Origin: Bryum argenteum
Lineage: Eukaryota > Streptophyta > Bryopsida > Bryales > Bryaceae
Direction: 5' to 3'
Assembly: GCA_037043015.1 (NCBI GenBank)
Contig: CM073322.1
Span: forward strand, 11,295,601-11,359,600
DNA length: 64,000 nucleotides
Of the stretch, positions 22,990 through 35,240 are shown piece after piece. Made by a program: the position numbers and the translations under genes. Position 1 is the first letter of the stretch; each line of letters begins with the position of its first letter. The notes below the pieces were generated by a model. The model was given only the letters and a program-made list of their open reading frames with translations. It ran no database searches and had not been told where the DNA came from.

Positions 22990-24560
22990 GGTTACAACCC
23001 CTTGTGACCAAAAGCCACCTCATGGTGGTTTTTTGGCTTACATATACCATTGCAAGCCAATTACGTGAAATCAAAAACAGTTTCTCACAATTCTTTTTAC
23101 ATAAGTGTGATCTTTAGATGCATCTCAACAACTTTCTATTTGGAAGTTTTTTGATCCGGATAGCTTTGGTATTGAATTTGCGATGATGTTCCTATGATAA
23201 AAAAGTGAATAAATGGATGGATTTTGAGGAGGCATATCTCCTTAACCCTTTCATGACCACTCCTGTTTTAGACGTCGAGGTTTTTTTGAGGTGTCTAGAT
23301 GTATTTTGGAATGCATCGAACAAATGAAGGGTCAAAAATTAAGATCCGAGTGTATAAATGTGTAGTGAACTTCATACACATGCTAGTGGCCAAACATGGG
23401 TCAGATCTACCGTATGAACTAAAGTATTATGATGTTCCGAGTCAAGTGTAGTACATAGCGTATACATGACCTCAAAGCTTTTTACTAGAATTAGAGACCA
23501 GAATATCCAGATTTGGGCAAACCACATGTAGTCAATATTGTAGAGAGTTCGAAGATCTATCCAACAACACCATGAGCGTTGCATTTTGAGCATTTATGAA
23601 ACTTAAATTGTGAAAAGAGACCAAGAACCTAGTTCCTTGTATACGGTAGCGCACAAGAAATACATGGGATATCGTAGCAAATATGGTCAGATTGAAAAAT
23701 CAGACATGGTCACATTCATCAGAAGCCGAGCCTTCACGTAGAATCAGTGTGCAAACAACATGTGGTTGATTCTTTTTGGGGAGGATTTTAGGTTGTACAA
23801 ACGTATACGCTTCGATAGACGGTGTTGGGTTGCCAAAAGAAATCAACTCTTCTTTTGTCGATAGAGCCAATTGAGTAGTACCCCCATGTTCCCATGTTCC
23901 CAAGGGACCCTTAGAATTGGTGTCATGTATCCTCGACAGCCGTATTTCTTGAATCTTTCTCACTTCTTTCCAGACCAGCTACCGTATCGCATACTCATCA
24001 CCATGTGTAGACAGCTCTACCACGCGGAGTACGAGTCCAAATGCATCGTTGTTTTGTGTAGTAGATCTAGTACACACTCCTCTTCCGGCGTTGTTCTCTA
24101 ACATTTTGCTCTTTCTACACAGATTCTACTCAATCATGGAATAACGACACTTCAGCGACCATATTTGGTTGATTGGTCATGAAAGGGTTAATCCACTGTT
24201 AAATTTTGAATTTATTTTTGGGATGGATCCCAATTATATTCTAGTTGTAATGGTAGAAAACTTGACCCGATCGAAGATGAATTGGAGATAAAGTCTGAAT
24301 TTGAGTGCAAGGGGTCTACTTTTGACTATTTTTCCTTCGTAAGATGTTTGGCAGTTTTCACCATTGCAAGGTTACTATTTGAGCCAAGATATGTTTTTAA
24401 TGAATTTTTGTGGTACAATAGAGTCTTTGAGATGAAGGTGAACAACTTTTAGTTAGAGATTTTTGATTGCAAATTTCATGTTGACAGTATTTTCACTTAA
24501 AATTGAAAATGATACTTTTGGTAGCTTGTTTTGCGCAGTGAAACGTAACGATCCCCCAAT
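22990..24560. repeat. Dispersed repeat, copy B, interrupted by the piggyBac-like element
   Basis: The flanks 22990-23241 and 24192-24560 align in order with 39590-40060: ataccattgcaagccaat, caactttctatttgg, then tctcctta against tctcctac, tttttgggatgga against tttttgggaggga, and tttgagtgcaaggg. The piggyBac-like element sits exactly at the break. Confidence 0.7.
23246..24187. mobile_element. Non-autonomous piggyBac-like element at TTAA
   Basis: Termini ccctttcatgacca (23246-23259) and tggtcatgaaaggg (24174-24187) are perfect 14-bp inverted repeats. Each is flanked by TTAA (23242-23245 and 24188-24191), the hallmark piggyBac target. The CCCTTT-type terminus fits this superfamily. The related repeat copy at about 39755-39835 lacks the insertion and reads through the equivalent site. 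The 942-bp interior has only short frames (for example minus 23700-23963) with no recognisable transposase, so it is non-autonomous or decayed. Confidence 0.85.
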
Positions 24561-24564
24561 CTAT

Positions 24565-26760
24565 AAGGTCCCATGAGTGAAGTTTTGGTCCACATGATTT
24601 ACAATAAGTATAATTATTACAAGTTTGTACACTTGAGATCTAAGTAACATATCTTTATTTTCATCTAGTATGTTACTTTTCCAAAAATGAATTCTTGGCC
24701 GAAAATACCCCAAGAACGTTATTTAAGGGATTAATTGCAGCCTCTTTCTTTGAGAAGATATTATGGGCTCAAGTTTTAAACATAAAAAGTCTTTTTCTAA
24801 TCAAAATGTCCCAATATGGAAAATTAGATATCTATAGAAATGGGAGTGAAAAAACCTCATTTTTGTTCTTGAAGTGTAATTTGACATGCTGTACTATGGA
24901 GTGAGTGACTGATTGAAGTGAATCTACATGACATTCATGACCTAAAAGCACTCACTTTTTACTTTTCACTTTGTATGCTTTCTATCCTGAAAGTATCTAG
25001 CCAATCTAACTAAGTCCAGTTAGTTTGAACATTATTTTTTTTTACAATCAATGTATCAATCAATTGTAAAATAAACAATACATGTACGAAGGTAGGATGA
25101 ACTACGTGGCTAGTTGGGATGTTAGCTTTGTGCAGAAATTGTGCAGAAAGTAACCCTATCGAGAATTGAAGCAAAAGGAAATCTTACTAGTAAGTTCAGG
25201 TTTTGAATTTTGGGAGAAGACGCACCGTCGGTCACAGAATATGCGGTTTCGTTCTATAAGTTGATTGGAACTTCCGAAATAAGCATTCAGATCACTCCAA
25301 ATTAATGGTCTCTCACAAACTTCAAGACTATCGATCTAGCTTTGACCATATCCTGGAGGTTGCAAACTGAAGTCGGTCCGCCTCTTCTGTCGCCAGCACG
25401 AAACGCTATCCGGCCGAAATGATAAGGTCCGGATAGCTATGCAAGAATCCGAATATTCGTGCAATAATTAACACATCATCATAAAAATCGATTCGATTCG
25501 AATCGAATCTTTGTATGAACTCCAGGGACATACTCCTAATTGAAGCAACCACTGACTGCAGTCCTCGCTTCCAGTTCCAAAGATTATTCAGATTTAAACC
25601 CATGTATTAATATATGATCTACTCCAGCTCCGGAAGACGGGACCGAGGATCCAGGCCGAGGATGATAACAGGATAGTCGGAACCCCACTCAGAAAATTTA
25701 TCGACCACACGGAGACTGCTACAAGATCTCCCAAAAATGGTATAGAACCTGAATAGATTCCAGTTGCATATTATCCTGAACCTTCATACTTACTGTGGAA
25801 TCATCGAAGACTAGTAGAGGAATGAGAAATTTATTACTGCAACATCGATTTCGTGCATGCATCTTCTCAACTATAACCTCGAAGTAACAGTCATCACAGG
25901 AGCAAGTTAGAGATTATGTGGCTTGCATGCAATGTTCTGATGAACTCTACCTAGCCCGACAGGATTGCATACATATCTGGAAAGATTCCGACCTTATCGA
26001 TTGACTTGTTGGGACAATATTTGCTCTTGAATGAGTCAACAGTAGTTGTATCGTTCTTTTGAGCGTGAATACAGGGTCGGGTAGTCTCCGGCCTCTGAAA
26101 TGTGCAACACGATTCTTTCCGGAGATTGGCAGGGAGCCGGTGTCGGCGGAGCTTCACTCTGTCCAAACTTCTCAACAGTCCAACCTCAATTATGCACCAC
26201 AAGTCTAGCTTGTTGTGGTCGCCGTAAACCTCAGATTCAGGAGGAGTTAGATGGTCTTTACTTTACAGGAGCCAGCTGTTCTTGCAAATGAGGTCTGCAT
26301 TTGCACCAGACAGTCAACTCATAAACTAGTCAAGTTCGTTGTTTGTTCTGGTCTCGGATAATTGTAGTAATTTAGCAAAGAAACAAAGTTCGCTAAATAA
26401 CATAGCAAAGAAACAAAGTTTGCTATGGTAGCAAAGTTCATTAAGATCATGGTTCATGAGTTTGTTTCATGAATCAGTTTTTGATAATAATCTCATTTAT
26501 ACCGACTATTATACTCCTTGTCATGAAAAGTTTCATGAAATATGTTTCGTTGCAGATCTTACTGTGCCGTTTGTTCATTGTGAGTAAATAGTAAAGTAGA
26601 TCGTGCTCAAAAAATTCAGCTGCAAAGTACTTTCAGCTTTTTAAAGTCCATAGGAATCAGTATTTATGAAGTCAACTAAGTGACCTAGTAGAAGTTTAAA
26701 TGATAAAATTGACGAGTGAATTGAGTGGCTGTGTGATTATATGATGCTCAAGGCTGCTTG
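24565..26760. other. No gene assigned
   Basis: Includes a perfect 20-bp palindrome at 25490-25509 (gattcgattcgaatcgaatc) and a GC-richer block at 25380-26290. Short frames there (minus 25406-25603, 65 residues; minus 25951-26202, 83 residues) look partly protein-like but are unassigned. Confidence 0.35.
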
Positions 26761-26764
26761 ATAT

Positions 26765-29030
26765 TCAACATGTTCGAGCAATTCAGTTGATGCCATACTA
26801 CTAGTGCAACACTGGTCTCCATGCCCGAATCAAGGCAAGGTAGATGTTTCACTTTCGGTGACATGATTCTGATTCTACAATCAAATAATAGATTCCTCGC
26901 ATCAAAGCATCAAAATAAATCAAAGAGGGCTTCGAATTATTCATATTTGAGTGTGCTCAACACGTTTCATTTAAGATCCTTTTCGGGTTGATAAAATTGT
27001 TAACGAAATTTGGTAACCAGACCTGCGGACTTCCGCTGGCGAGTGCATTTATAATACAATTCAACATACAGCCGACCCAGAATCGATGGAGCAAATATAA
27101 AGTTTGATGAAAAGTCTCAATAAAGTGTAGAATCGACGCTGTACGTATGTTGAGCTTTTGGCTTCACTGCTGGGCGTAGTATAGCTGATTCTTCTTGCAT
27201 TCGGAAGCTGTAAGTACTTGCAGTACTTCCAGCATGCTCAACAGTAGCCTGCCAGGTGAATTTGCTAGTCTCGTTGTACTGTATCCTCGAATGAAGGTCA
27301 ATACATATAATATAATTACACATGAGCACGCATATCATTCTGTTGGTGGTAGCCGCCAACTAATCGCGCCGCTAGATTCGGTCTCCAGTCGATTGTTGTG
27401 GCGTAATGGACTCATGGGAAGATTCAGATTCAGATTCAGCATCGATCAATTGTAGTAGGTCTCCTCGACAGACACGGATCCGAAGTTTCGGCCAGCTTAA
27501 ATCTCATTAAAATCGGTTGTTTTAAACTAAGAATCTGGTGGTCAGTTTAATCGTAAGCTGGCACCAAATTCAAGCGAGCGTCGATAACTGGAACTCGAGT
27601 TGAAAAGATCTGGTCGGAGGAGGTTTGAAATGTTCTTGCTGGTGGTGCATGATCGTTGATTGTGATAAGCTGTGACCATAAAGCATGACTTGTGAGCATT
27701 TATTGTTGCATCGCTACTCAGACGTGCAAGGTAAAATGCATACGTGCAGTTCTAAAGATTCATCGGATCAGTCGATGTGCAAGGGTGTTGCTGCTTCAAT
27801 CTCTTCTGAACATTTAAGAGAGCACAATACAATTCAACACATTGCCGACTCAAAATTAATCGAGCACAGATAATGTGGTAAAAACGTCTCTATAACGTAT
27901 TCAGAGCTTTTTGCTTCAGAGCTGGGCTTCGTATAGCTGATTCTTCTTGCATTCGAAAGCTGTACTTCCAGCATGCTTAACAGTAGCATCATGCCAAGTG
28001 CATTTACAAGTCTTCGTGTACAAATATTACAGTGAAAGTCAATATATAGTATCATAAGTTCATAACTGCACATGAGCACGAATGTTGGTGGTAGCCAGCA
28101 ACTAATCGGGGCCGCCAGACTCGGCCACCACATTGCATCTGTACGTTGATTGTTGTTGGGAAGAATCGGATTAAGCATCGATCATTGTAGCCTCCTCTAC
28201 AGGCAGGGATCCGGAGTCTCGGCCAGCTCAAACCTCTGTCATTAATATGAGCTCTTTTTAAGGGAGTTTTTGGTGGTCAATTTGATCGTAAGCTGGCAGT
28301 CATCAAATTCAAGTGAGCATCGTAACTAGAACTCAAGTGGAAAAGATCAGGGGTAGGTTGAAATGTTCTTGCTGGTGTTGGCCATGTGCATGATCTTTGA
28401 TCGTGATAGAATGTGCTTGACCATTAAGCATTCCAAGACTTGTGAGCAATTCTTTGCTGCATCGGTGCAAGGTAATATGCATACTTGCAGTTCTGAATCG
28501 TTCATTTGAACAGCTCAAAGATTTATCAGGTCGATCGATGTGCAAGTTACGTGTTTCCTGCACAGGGTGTTGAATGGTCGGGCTTGAAAATCCACCTCCT
28601 TACGGTAATACCACATATTCACTGACTTTTCGAAATAGTCAGTTATTACAATAACACTATTGGTAATTAAAAAAATGTAAAGTATCTCAATGCGAGAAAC
28701 GAAGGGAAGGAAGTCAAGTGACACCAGGCTGTGATAAAAATATTCAATCTCTACTTGAAACACGCAGTGGGTGTTCCCTCGATGTAAAGTATCTCAGTGC
28801 GAGAAACGAAGGGAAGGAAGTCAAGTGACACCAGGCTGTGATAAAAATATTCTCTACTTGAAACACGCAATGGGTGTTCCCTCGATGTTTGACCTCATGG
28901 ATTTAATCTTTGACAAGCTTCAATTATGCAACATGGTCGACGACGGTTTCTGTCGTTTCTGGCTGCACAGACGAAAGAATTTCCGGAGTAATGGTAGAAT
29001 AGTAAAGGTTTGATGACTAGTAGTACATAT
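26765..29030. repeat. Segmental duplication unit A with internal tandem copy
   Basis: Two subunits (27110-27760, 27890-28520) and a more distant third (29560-30190) share ordered blocks: tagctgattcttcttgcatt, cagcatgctcaacagtagc, ggtggtagccgcca, actcggcc, ggatccggagt and gcatacgtgcagttct. The beginning (tgatgccata, gacatgattctgattcta) recurs at 29392. The reading frames are not conserved between copies, so I do not call genes. Confidence 0.7.
28676..28887. repeat. 107-bp direct tandem duplication
   Basis: tgtaaagtatctcaatgcga starts one copy at 28676 and tgtaaagtatctcagtgcga the next at 28783. The copies are nearly identical through cgcagtgggtgttccctcga. A diverged third relative lies at about 30510-30600. 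Confidence 0.9.
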
Positions 29031-29389
29031 TTTAGTTCGGAGCAAAGCTCATAACGATGCACATTTTGAGGACAATGCATATTCATTTGGATAGTGGAGA
29101 TATTTTTATACTATAAAGGTCGGATAGATAAGATCAAATGTGTCGGGGGACACGGGTACACTCTAGTAATTTACAAGTTAGATAATATTTTCATCTGAGA
29201 ACCGATTGTACTCATCTGATAACAAACCAGTTCAGATTCTCAACACTTGGTTCCACAACATGCAAACGAATGAACAGAAATTGCTTACCATAAAGAAGTT
29301 GTACTAATATACCATAAAACGACTTAACGAGCTGTGTGTCGTTCATTTTAGCTATCATATTCAACCTGAAATGAACGGCCTACAGCTGA

Positions 29390-30700
29390 TTGATGCCATA
29401 GCCGAATCAGGAAGCAAAGTGGATGGTTTCACTTTTAGTACGTGACATGATTCTGATTCTATAATAAAATAATAGATTCTTTGCATCAAACGAGGGCTTT
29501 ACTTTTCTGCACGATACAGCTGGGCAATACTCTCGTGCACAATACAATCTACCACATTGCCGTCGAACCTTAATCGATACCCAGAATCTATGGAGCAGAC
29601 AGGTGAACCGACGCTCTGCATACTCGACGGTCCTTTTTGGCCTTATGCTCCTATGCATAGCTGATTCTTCTTACTATCCGGAAGCTGTGCATCAGGCCTG
29701 CTCAACAGTAGCCTAGCAGGAGCATTTGCGAGTCTCTGTGTACAATACAGTGAAACTGATTCCTTGGAAGAAAGTCAAAACATATAAGATAAGTTATCTA
29801 CACAGGAGCATGTTCACTTGGTGGTAGCCGCCACCTAATCGGGCCGCCAGACTCGGCCTCCACTTTGCAGTCAGCTGTACGTCGATGGACTCATGGTCAG
29901 AGCATTTAGATTAAACATCGATCAATGTAGCCTCCCAGCTGCACAGACAAGGATCCGGAGTTCTTTGAAAGGAAGATCGATCCTGGTGGTTAGCTCGATC
30001 GGAAGCTAAGCTGGCGCCAGAGTCAAATGAGCGTCGATAACTCGGAGTGGAAAAGATTTGGAGGAGGCTTAAAATGTTCTTGCAGGTGCTGGCCCTGTGT
30101 GCATGATCTTCGATCAGTGCCTGACCATGACCATTGAGCAATTATTGTTGCATCGACATGCAAAGTACAATGCATACGTGCAGTTCTAGATCATAATTGA
30201 TCATTTGAACGAACGGTAGTCTAGAAACTATGTGACATTACAGTATTGAAAGGTGAAATTACATCATATGAATTATATTATATAAATATAGGAGTGATTT
30301 TACAGAAAAGTTTGATATTACAGAGTACAGTTGTCCATCTTGCAAGCATGCAAATGCAAGTTTTGATGTATTGGTGTGACAAAATAGCACATGGCATAGT
30401 GCCATTTTCCACGGAATTGAGATTCAGATCGGTAGATGTGCAAGTTTGTTGTTACTGTAATACGTGTTTCCTGCCCACAGTTCATAACATTATTATTTTT
30501 GTGAAAAAATGTGGAAAAAGGGAAGGAGCTCACGTGACACCAGCCTGCAATAAGTACAATTAATTTCTACTTAAAACACGCAGTGGGTGTTCCCTCCATA
30601 GCTTCAATTATGCAGCAAGGTCTCCGGAGGCTTTTGTCGACAAATCTACTGCACAAGCGGAAGCTGTTTGACAGGATTAAACGGTAGACCATTAAAAAAT
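29390..30700. repeat. Segmental duplication unit B
   Basis: Collinear with unit A from tgatgccata/gacatgattctgattcta through gcatacgtgcagttct to gcttcaattatgca. It is interrupted by a MITE at about 30225-30418 that is absent at the matching place in unit A (near 28500-28550). Confidence 0.65.
30225..30418. mobile_element. MITE copy 2 of the aattccgt family
   Basis: The right end atggcatagtgccatttt with acggaattgag matches 22961-22989. The interior (gtgatattacag-type and gtgtgacaaaat) also matches 22743-22987. The left terminus is truncated or diverged. Confidence 0.6.
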
Positions 30701-30869
30701 AGAATGATGACTAGTGATACCTTGCATGTCGATGCAACAATAATTGAACTAGTGAAATAGTTCGAGGCAGAGCTCAAAATCTGCACAAAATCTGCACAAG
30801 ATCTGATTTTGAGGACACTGCGTGCGCATCTGCAGGAGTAAGGTAGCAGGCTCGACAACCACAGTATCA

Positions 30870-31785
30870 AATTCGTTCACTAGTCAGGGCATTCAAACAA
30901 GAAGTTCGTTGTAGTTTCGAGCTTCCAATTCTAATGTAAGTATAGTGTACACTTTAGACTAATCAGTATTAGATACGCATATGAGCTTCAATTCCTTAAA
31001 TCATAACTGATTCAAAAATAAATACTTCCAATTGGGCCAATCTCCTGCATCCTTTACAAATGGATTGCATTCACCATTTTCCAATAAGCTTGCCAATCTA
31101 AAATTTGTGATGTTTTTGAACCTCCCACCTCATAACAAAGTGTAAGCAAAATTATTGCAAACAGTAAGATTAATGTTACTGCATACGTCAGAAAAGCTAC
31201 CATCACTCATTGTGATCCAAGTAGAATGGCAGGTTAATACTATAAAGGATCTATTGCTAAGTTGGACAATGAAATTGCTAGTACTATCATTGTAGAGTAG
31301 TTGTTACTGAGTTCTGAGAAGCTATTGAACAAGTATTGGTGATTCTACGGAAAATGTAAGAGAAATTCAGGAAATTTAGAAATGATTTTTTGATATTCGA
31401 TCAGTCGTACTCAATAATGTTGTGTTTAATTTTACCCATTCGTATTGAAGTGTATTGTTTAAGAACTACACCACTGCAGAAACCTCAAATTTCGTGGAAT
31501 TTGCGGTTGATAATTGAAATGAACGCAACATGAGATGGAAAGTGGGTAAATTTGGCCTGTAACAGAATAGTTATAAAAAACTAGGGTCTTCATGTCGTAA
31601 GAATACCTCCATTATTCCAGGTGACTCCACCTTTAAACACATTGAAGATGGCTCGATGACTCCTGCATGCATGGATTCCATGGAGCCCGAAGTGTGATCC
31701 ATGGCGCCCAGGCAGCTTGTCTTCCGCACTATGCAAACACACGCAGCACTATTTGGTAACCGCTGGTGTTGAGCATAAAACTTTC
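30870..31785. other. AT-rich spacer, no gene
   Basis: No exon-like frames or repeats recognised. Confidence 0.4.
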
Positions 31786-31790
31786 AATAA

Positions 31791-32130
31791 CACGTATTTC
31801 ATTACGATGGGAATATGCAATGATTTTGTGAAGATACGGTTTAGCTCGAGTGGAGCTAAATGTACCCACAGATTGGGACTTCACTGAAACTAGTCAAAAC
31901 AATCAATCGTTGGCATTTTTAATTGCTCATATCTTGCTCAATTTTTGTCCAAATTGGTCATATGAGGTGTTTTTCAACATTTTCTCTCTATGTAGATGTC
32001 CAAAAACACCTCATATGCTCAATTTGGACAAAATTTGAATAAGATATGACCATTTGAAAATGTCTACGATTGGTTGTTTTGTCAAGTTTTAGTGGAGTTA
32101 TCAATTTGAGATGACATATACGGAATAGAT
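31791..32130. mobile_element. Long foldback element, copy 2
   Basis: Starts acgtatttcattacgatggg. Mirrored inner blocks are tttgtccaaattggtcatat / gctcaatttggacaaaattt and atgaggtgttttt / aaaaacacctcat. Same family as 13169-13546 (shared cttcactgaaac, aaaacaa.caatcg and gagctaaatgtacccacag). Confidence 0.75.
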
Positions 32131-32676
32131 CTCACTTTCTATTCCGCTTTCATTGTGCCTTGTCCTGCCAATTGAGATCCAGTACAAATATCACTGTAAC
32201 GGCAGCCTCAGGAAAATTACACCATGACTGTTCGATATGCCAATTTCCATTGCTGGAGTACATCTTACACAGGTAGCACACAGGTTAATCGTATATGGTC
32301 CACACGATTTGTCTTTCTGGAAGAAAGGAAACATCACTGCAATTTTCCAGTCAAGAGATTGAAAATGTCACTAAAGAAGAAGGCACATAACAACCTCCCA
32401 CAAGCCATCGTGATAATTAAAGCGTGTTCTTCGCAAAAAAGTCAGTTAGTACATCACCGAAAGTAATCAGAAAGAGATTGAACACCACAAACATTCAACA
32501 GTAGATCCAAACTAACGACAAGATACAGACAAACAGACTGGACCAAATGCATCCTATGTACACGGTCACAAAAAAAAAGAATGGAAGACGATCAATGCAA
32601 TCTTGCTACCGAGGTTTGAATGTTATTCGTCTTTTTCAGTTAAATTTTCATTTAATGATATAGATCATTTACTTGA

Positions 32677-32893
32677 AGCTGATTGTAGTAGTACATGATT
32701 GCTAGTACTTTGTTGGTACTGATACAAATTGTATTGTACTTTGTTTGTATTTTTTTGTATTTCGTTAGTATTTCGTTTGTACTTCGTCTGTACTGATATG
32801 AATTGTATTGTACCTTGTTTGTACTTAAAGCTGATTGTAGCAGTACATGATTGCTAGAACTTTGTTTGTACTTTGTATGTACTGATACAAAGC
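32677..32893. repeat. Imperfect duplication rich in tttgtact
   Basis: gctgattgtagtagtacatg at about 32678 recurs as gctgattgtagcagtacatg at about 32830, each followed by attgctag, actttgtt and gtactgatacaaa. The intervening DNA is a run of ttgtatttcgt-type units. Confidence 0.75.
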
Positions 32894-33034
32894 ATAATTT
32901 TTATCTCTTCCTCTTGTGTTCCTCTTGTGTTGTGGTGTGGAGCAATTATATGGATAGTGCATGCATAGCATATATAGTAGATGGAGAAGTCATCCCTTAA
33001 AATCAGCAAGATCCAGTGAGTTTACATATTTGAG

Positions 33035-34926
33035 CAGGGACGTCTTTTGAGTTTTTTTGGTCGGACGGACGTCCGTCCGTCCGGACGTCGGGGGGGTAAA
33101 TTGGAATTACTACGACAACAGTAAAATTTTCAACCATTAGATCTTTTTAGAGCTCGCATCTAAGCCGTTCAAATCTGATCTTCTTTAGAGCGACCGAGAA
33201 AATTTGCTCCGACCGGCCCCCGGTCGAGGCGACCGAAGGTCGTGGTGACCACGAGATTTGATTCAGAGATCCACAACGGCCGACCGGCCGATCAGACGCA
33301 GTCTGAGCGGTCACCGGTCTACCGATCGGTCGGCGGTCGACCGGTCGGACGGCCCGACCGAAATTTAAGGGAAAACAAAATTAAAAAAAAAAAATAAAAA
33401 TAAAAAAAAAAAATAAATAAAAAATCTAAATTTGGAATCCGGTCGCTCTGTCCGATCGGTCGACCGATCGACCGATCGACCGAGCGACCGGTCGGTGTCT
33501 TGCGCTCCTCTCTTCCTCTCTCACTCACCAACACTCCCTCATCTCTCCACTTCTCTCTTCCTCTTCCTCCTCTTGCTTACATTTAAGAATTGTTTATTTT
33601 TAGGTACCTGACATTGTACCTACAACCTAAATTAGGGCATTAATCCACATGCCGATTTTGTCAGGGGAATGTCGGGAAGATCTTCTTTTCATAGAAGGGA
33701 ATGTTTTACTCAAAAGATCTTATGGGCTTGGACACACATGAAAAATAGAACTTATTATAAATAACCCCTCATTGTTCATATGAATCTTAACTATCCATGA
33801 ATCACTTGGAATTCTTTAGGGGTACAATGTCATGCTTTGGTAGAATTTGCAATATATTCACATTGACTTATGATAATGAAAAATATTATAGTTACTAACC
33901 ATTTACGGATCTAAGTATCTAAGCAAATTTTATTTGAATTCAAATGGGTGGTTGTTTATTCAACCCCTAAAGGCTAGGGGTTGGGGGGTTTGAAGGAAAA
34001 ATAAATGTGTTAAGAAATGTGAGTTTTCTAACTCTTGTAAACTTTCTTCCCAAAGACAATATAAAAACCTTAATTCTTAGATTAAATTGTTGTAGGTTAA
34101 ATCCTCATAATAGTTAATAATTCTCTTGTAATAGATTAAAGACACCAAAACTTTCAATAGCAAAATAAAATTCTCATTTCTATTCTTAGTACTTATTTAT
34201 TTGTATGGTTTCCTTAAATTTTATCTTATATGAAAAAGACCAATACTTATCTATGAAGAATGCTACTAGTTTTTTTTCTATAATAAGTTATTCAATATTA
34301 TGCAAACCTTGTAATGTTTGTGATTGAAGGGTTGGTGTGAACAATACATGATTCCAAACTAGGTTTTGTAATGTAAATGAGGTTTTCAACCCATCTTACA
34401 TCTCGGAGGTAAAAAATAAGTCCAACAAAAATCCTTTTTAAATCAGATACATCTTGTCAAAATTCGGAATAGATTACAAAATGGTTGATTGGGCCTTTAG
34501 TGGTTGAGCATTAGAGTGAATATCCAATCATGTACTATATTGAAAGGCTATTAGCATCATATAAATATATATCGGACGGAGCGACCGGATTCCAAATTTA
34601 GATTTTTTTTTTTTTTTTTTTTTTTTTTGTTTTTTTTTCTTCCTCTTAAATTTCGGTCGGGCCGTCCGACCGGTCGACCGCCGACCGATCGGTCGGCCGC
34701 GATAAATCTAAGGGTACGAGGCTGTGGCAATGGATCGGACGGCTATTGAGCTACCGGTCGGCATGCCGGTCGCCCGGGCTGACGGCCATTCTGGGGCCGG
34801 TCGCTCAGGCCGACGGCCATCCTAGAGGCCGGTCGCCCCATTTACCTTAAGTAAAAAGTCCAAAATCTGTAAGTCACGGACGCTCCCTTAACCCCCTGCG
34901 GACGTCCGGACGCCGTGACATCCCTG
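33035..34926. mobile_element. hAT-like non-autonomous element with 8-bp target duplication
   Basis: Termini cagggacgtc (33035) and gacatccctg (ending 34926) are inverted repeats (9 of 10) beginning CAGGG, as in hAT elements. An exact 8-bp duplication, tatttgag, flanks it at 33027-33034 and 34927-34934. Near the left end are dense GACCG/CGGTC clusters (33180-33490), with a smaller set at the right (34640-34850). Long inverted arms (33318-33463 against 34572-34700) contain ccgaccgaaattta and tctaaatttggaatccggtc. The roughly 1.1-kb core is AT-rich and has no transposase. Confidence 0.85.
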
Positions 34927-35240
34927 TATTTGAGCTTAGTTAGTAATTAGTGTATGAGAGAAATCACTCAACTTTTCATGCACCACCCTTTACTTTTTAG
35001 TGTTTGTGGCATTATAAAGGTGTGGAGAGGGCTTTTACAAGCTTTGCCAGGAAATTCTTCAAATATCACGACTATCTAATACTCTCTCCAAAAGTGGAAG
35101 TGATATAGATCATGCATCACGGATAAGCTACACCATCTAAAGAACAAACTTGTAAACTCATTTCAAATTGGCAAGCTAGAATGAACATTCAAATTGAAGC
35201 AAAGAATGGATAACACTAGTTTCTGTTTGGATAGTGTATT

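Noticed and set aside
25490..25509. tRNA B-box-like sequence (ttcgaatc)
   Set aside because: It is part of a perfect palindrome with no A box or acceptor stem. No convincing tRNA or rRNA gene was found elsewhere in the window.
27834..28178. 114-residue minus frame in the tandem duplication
   Set aside because: The frame is not conserved in the two sister copies.
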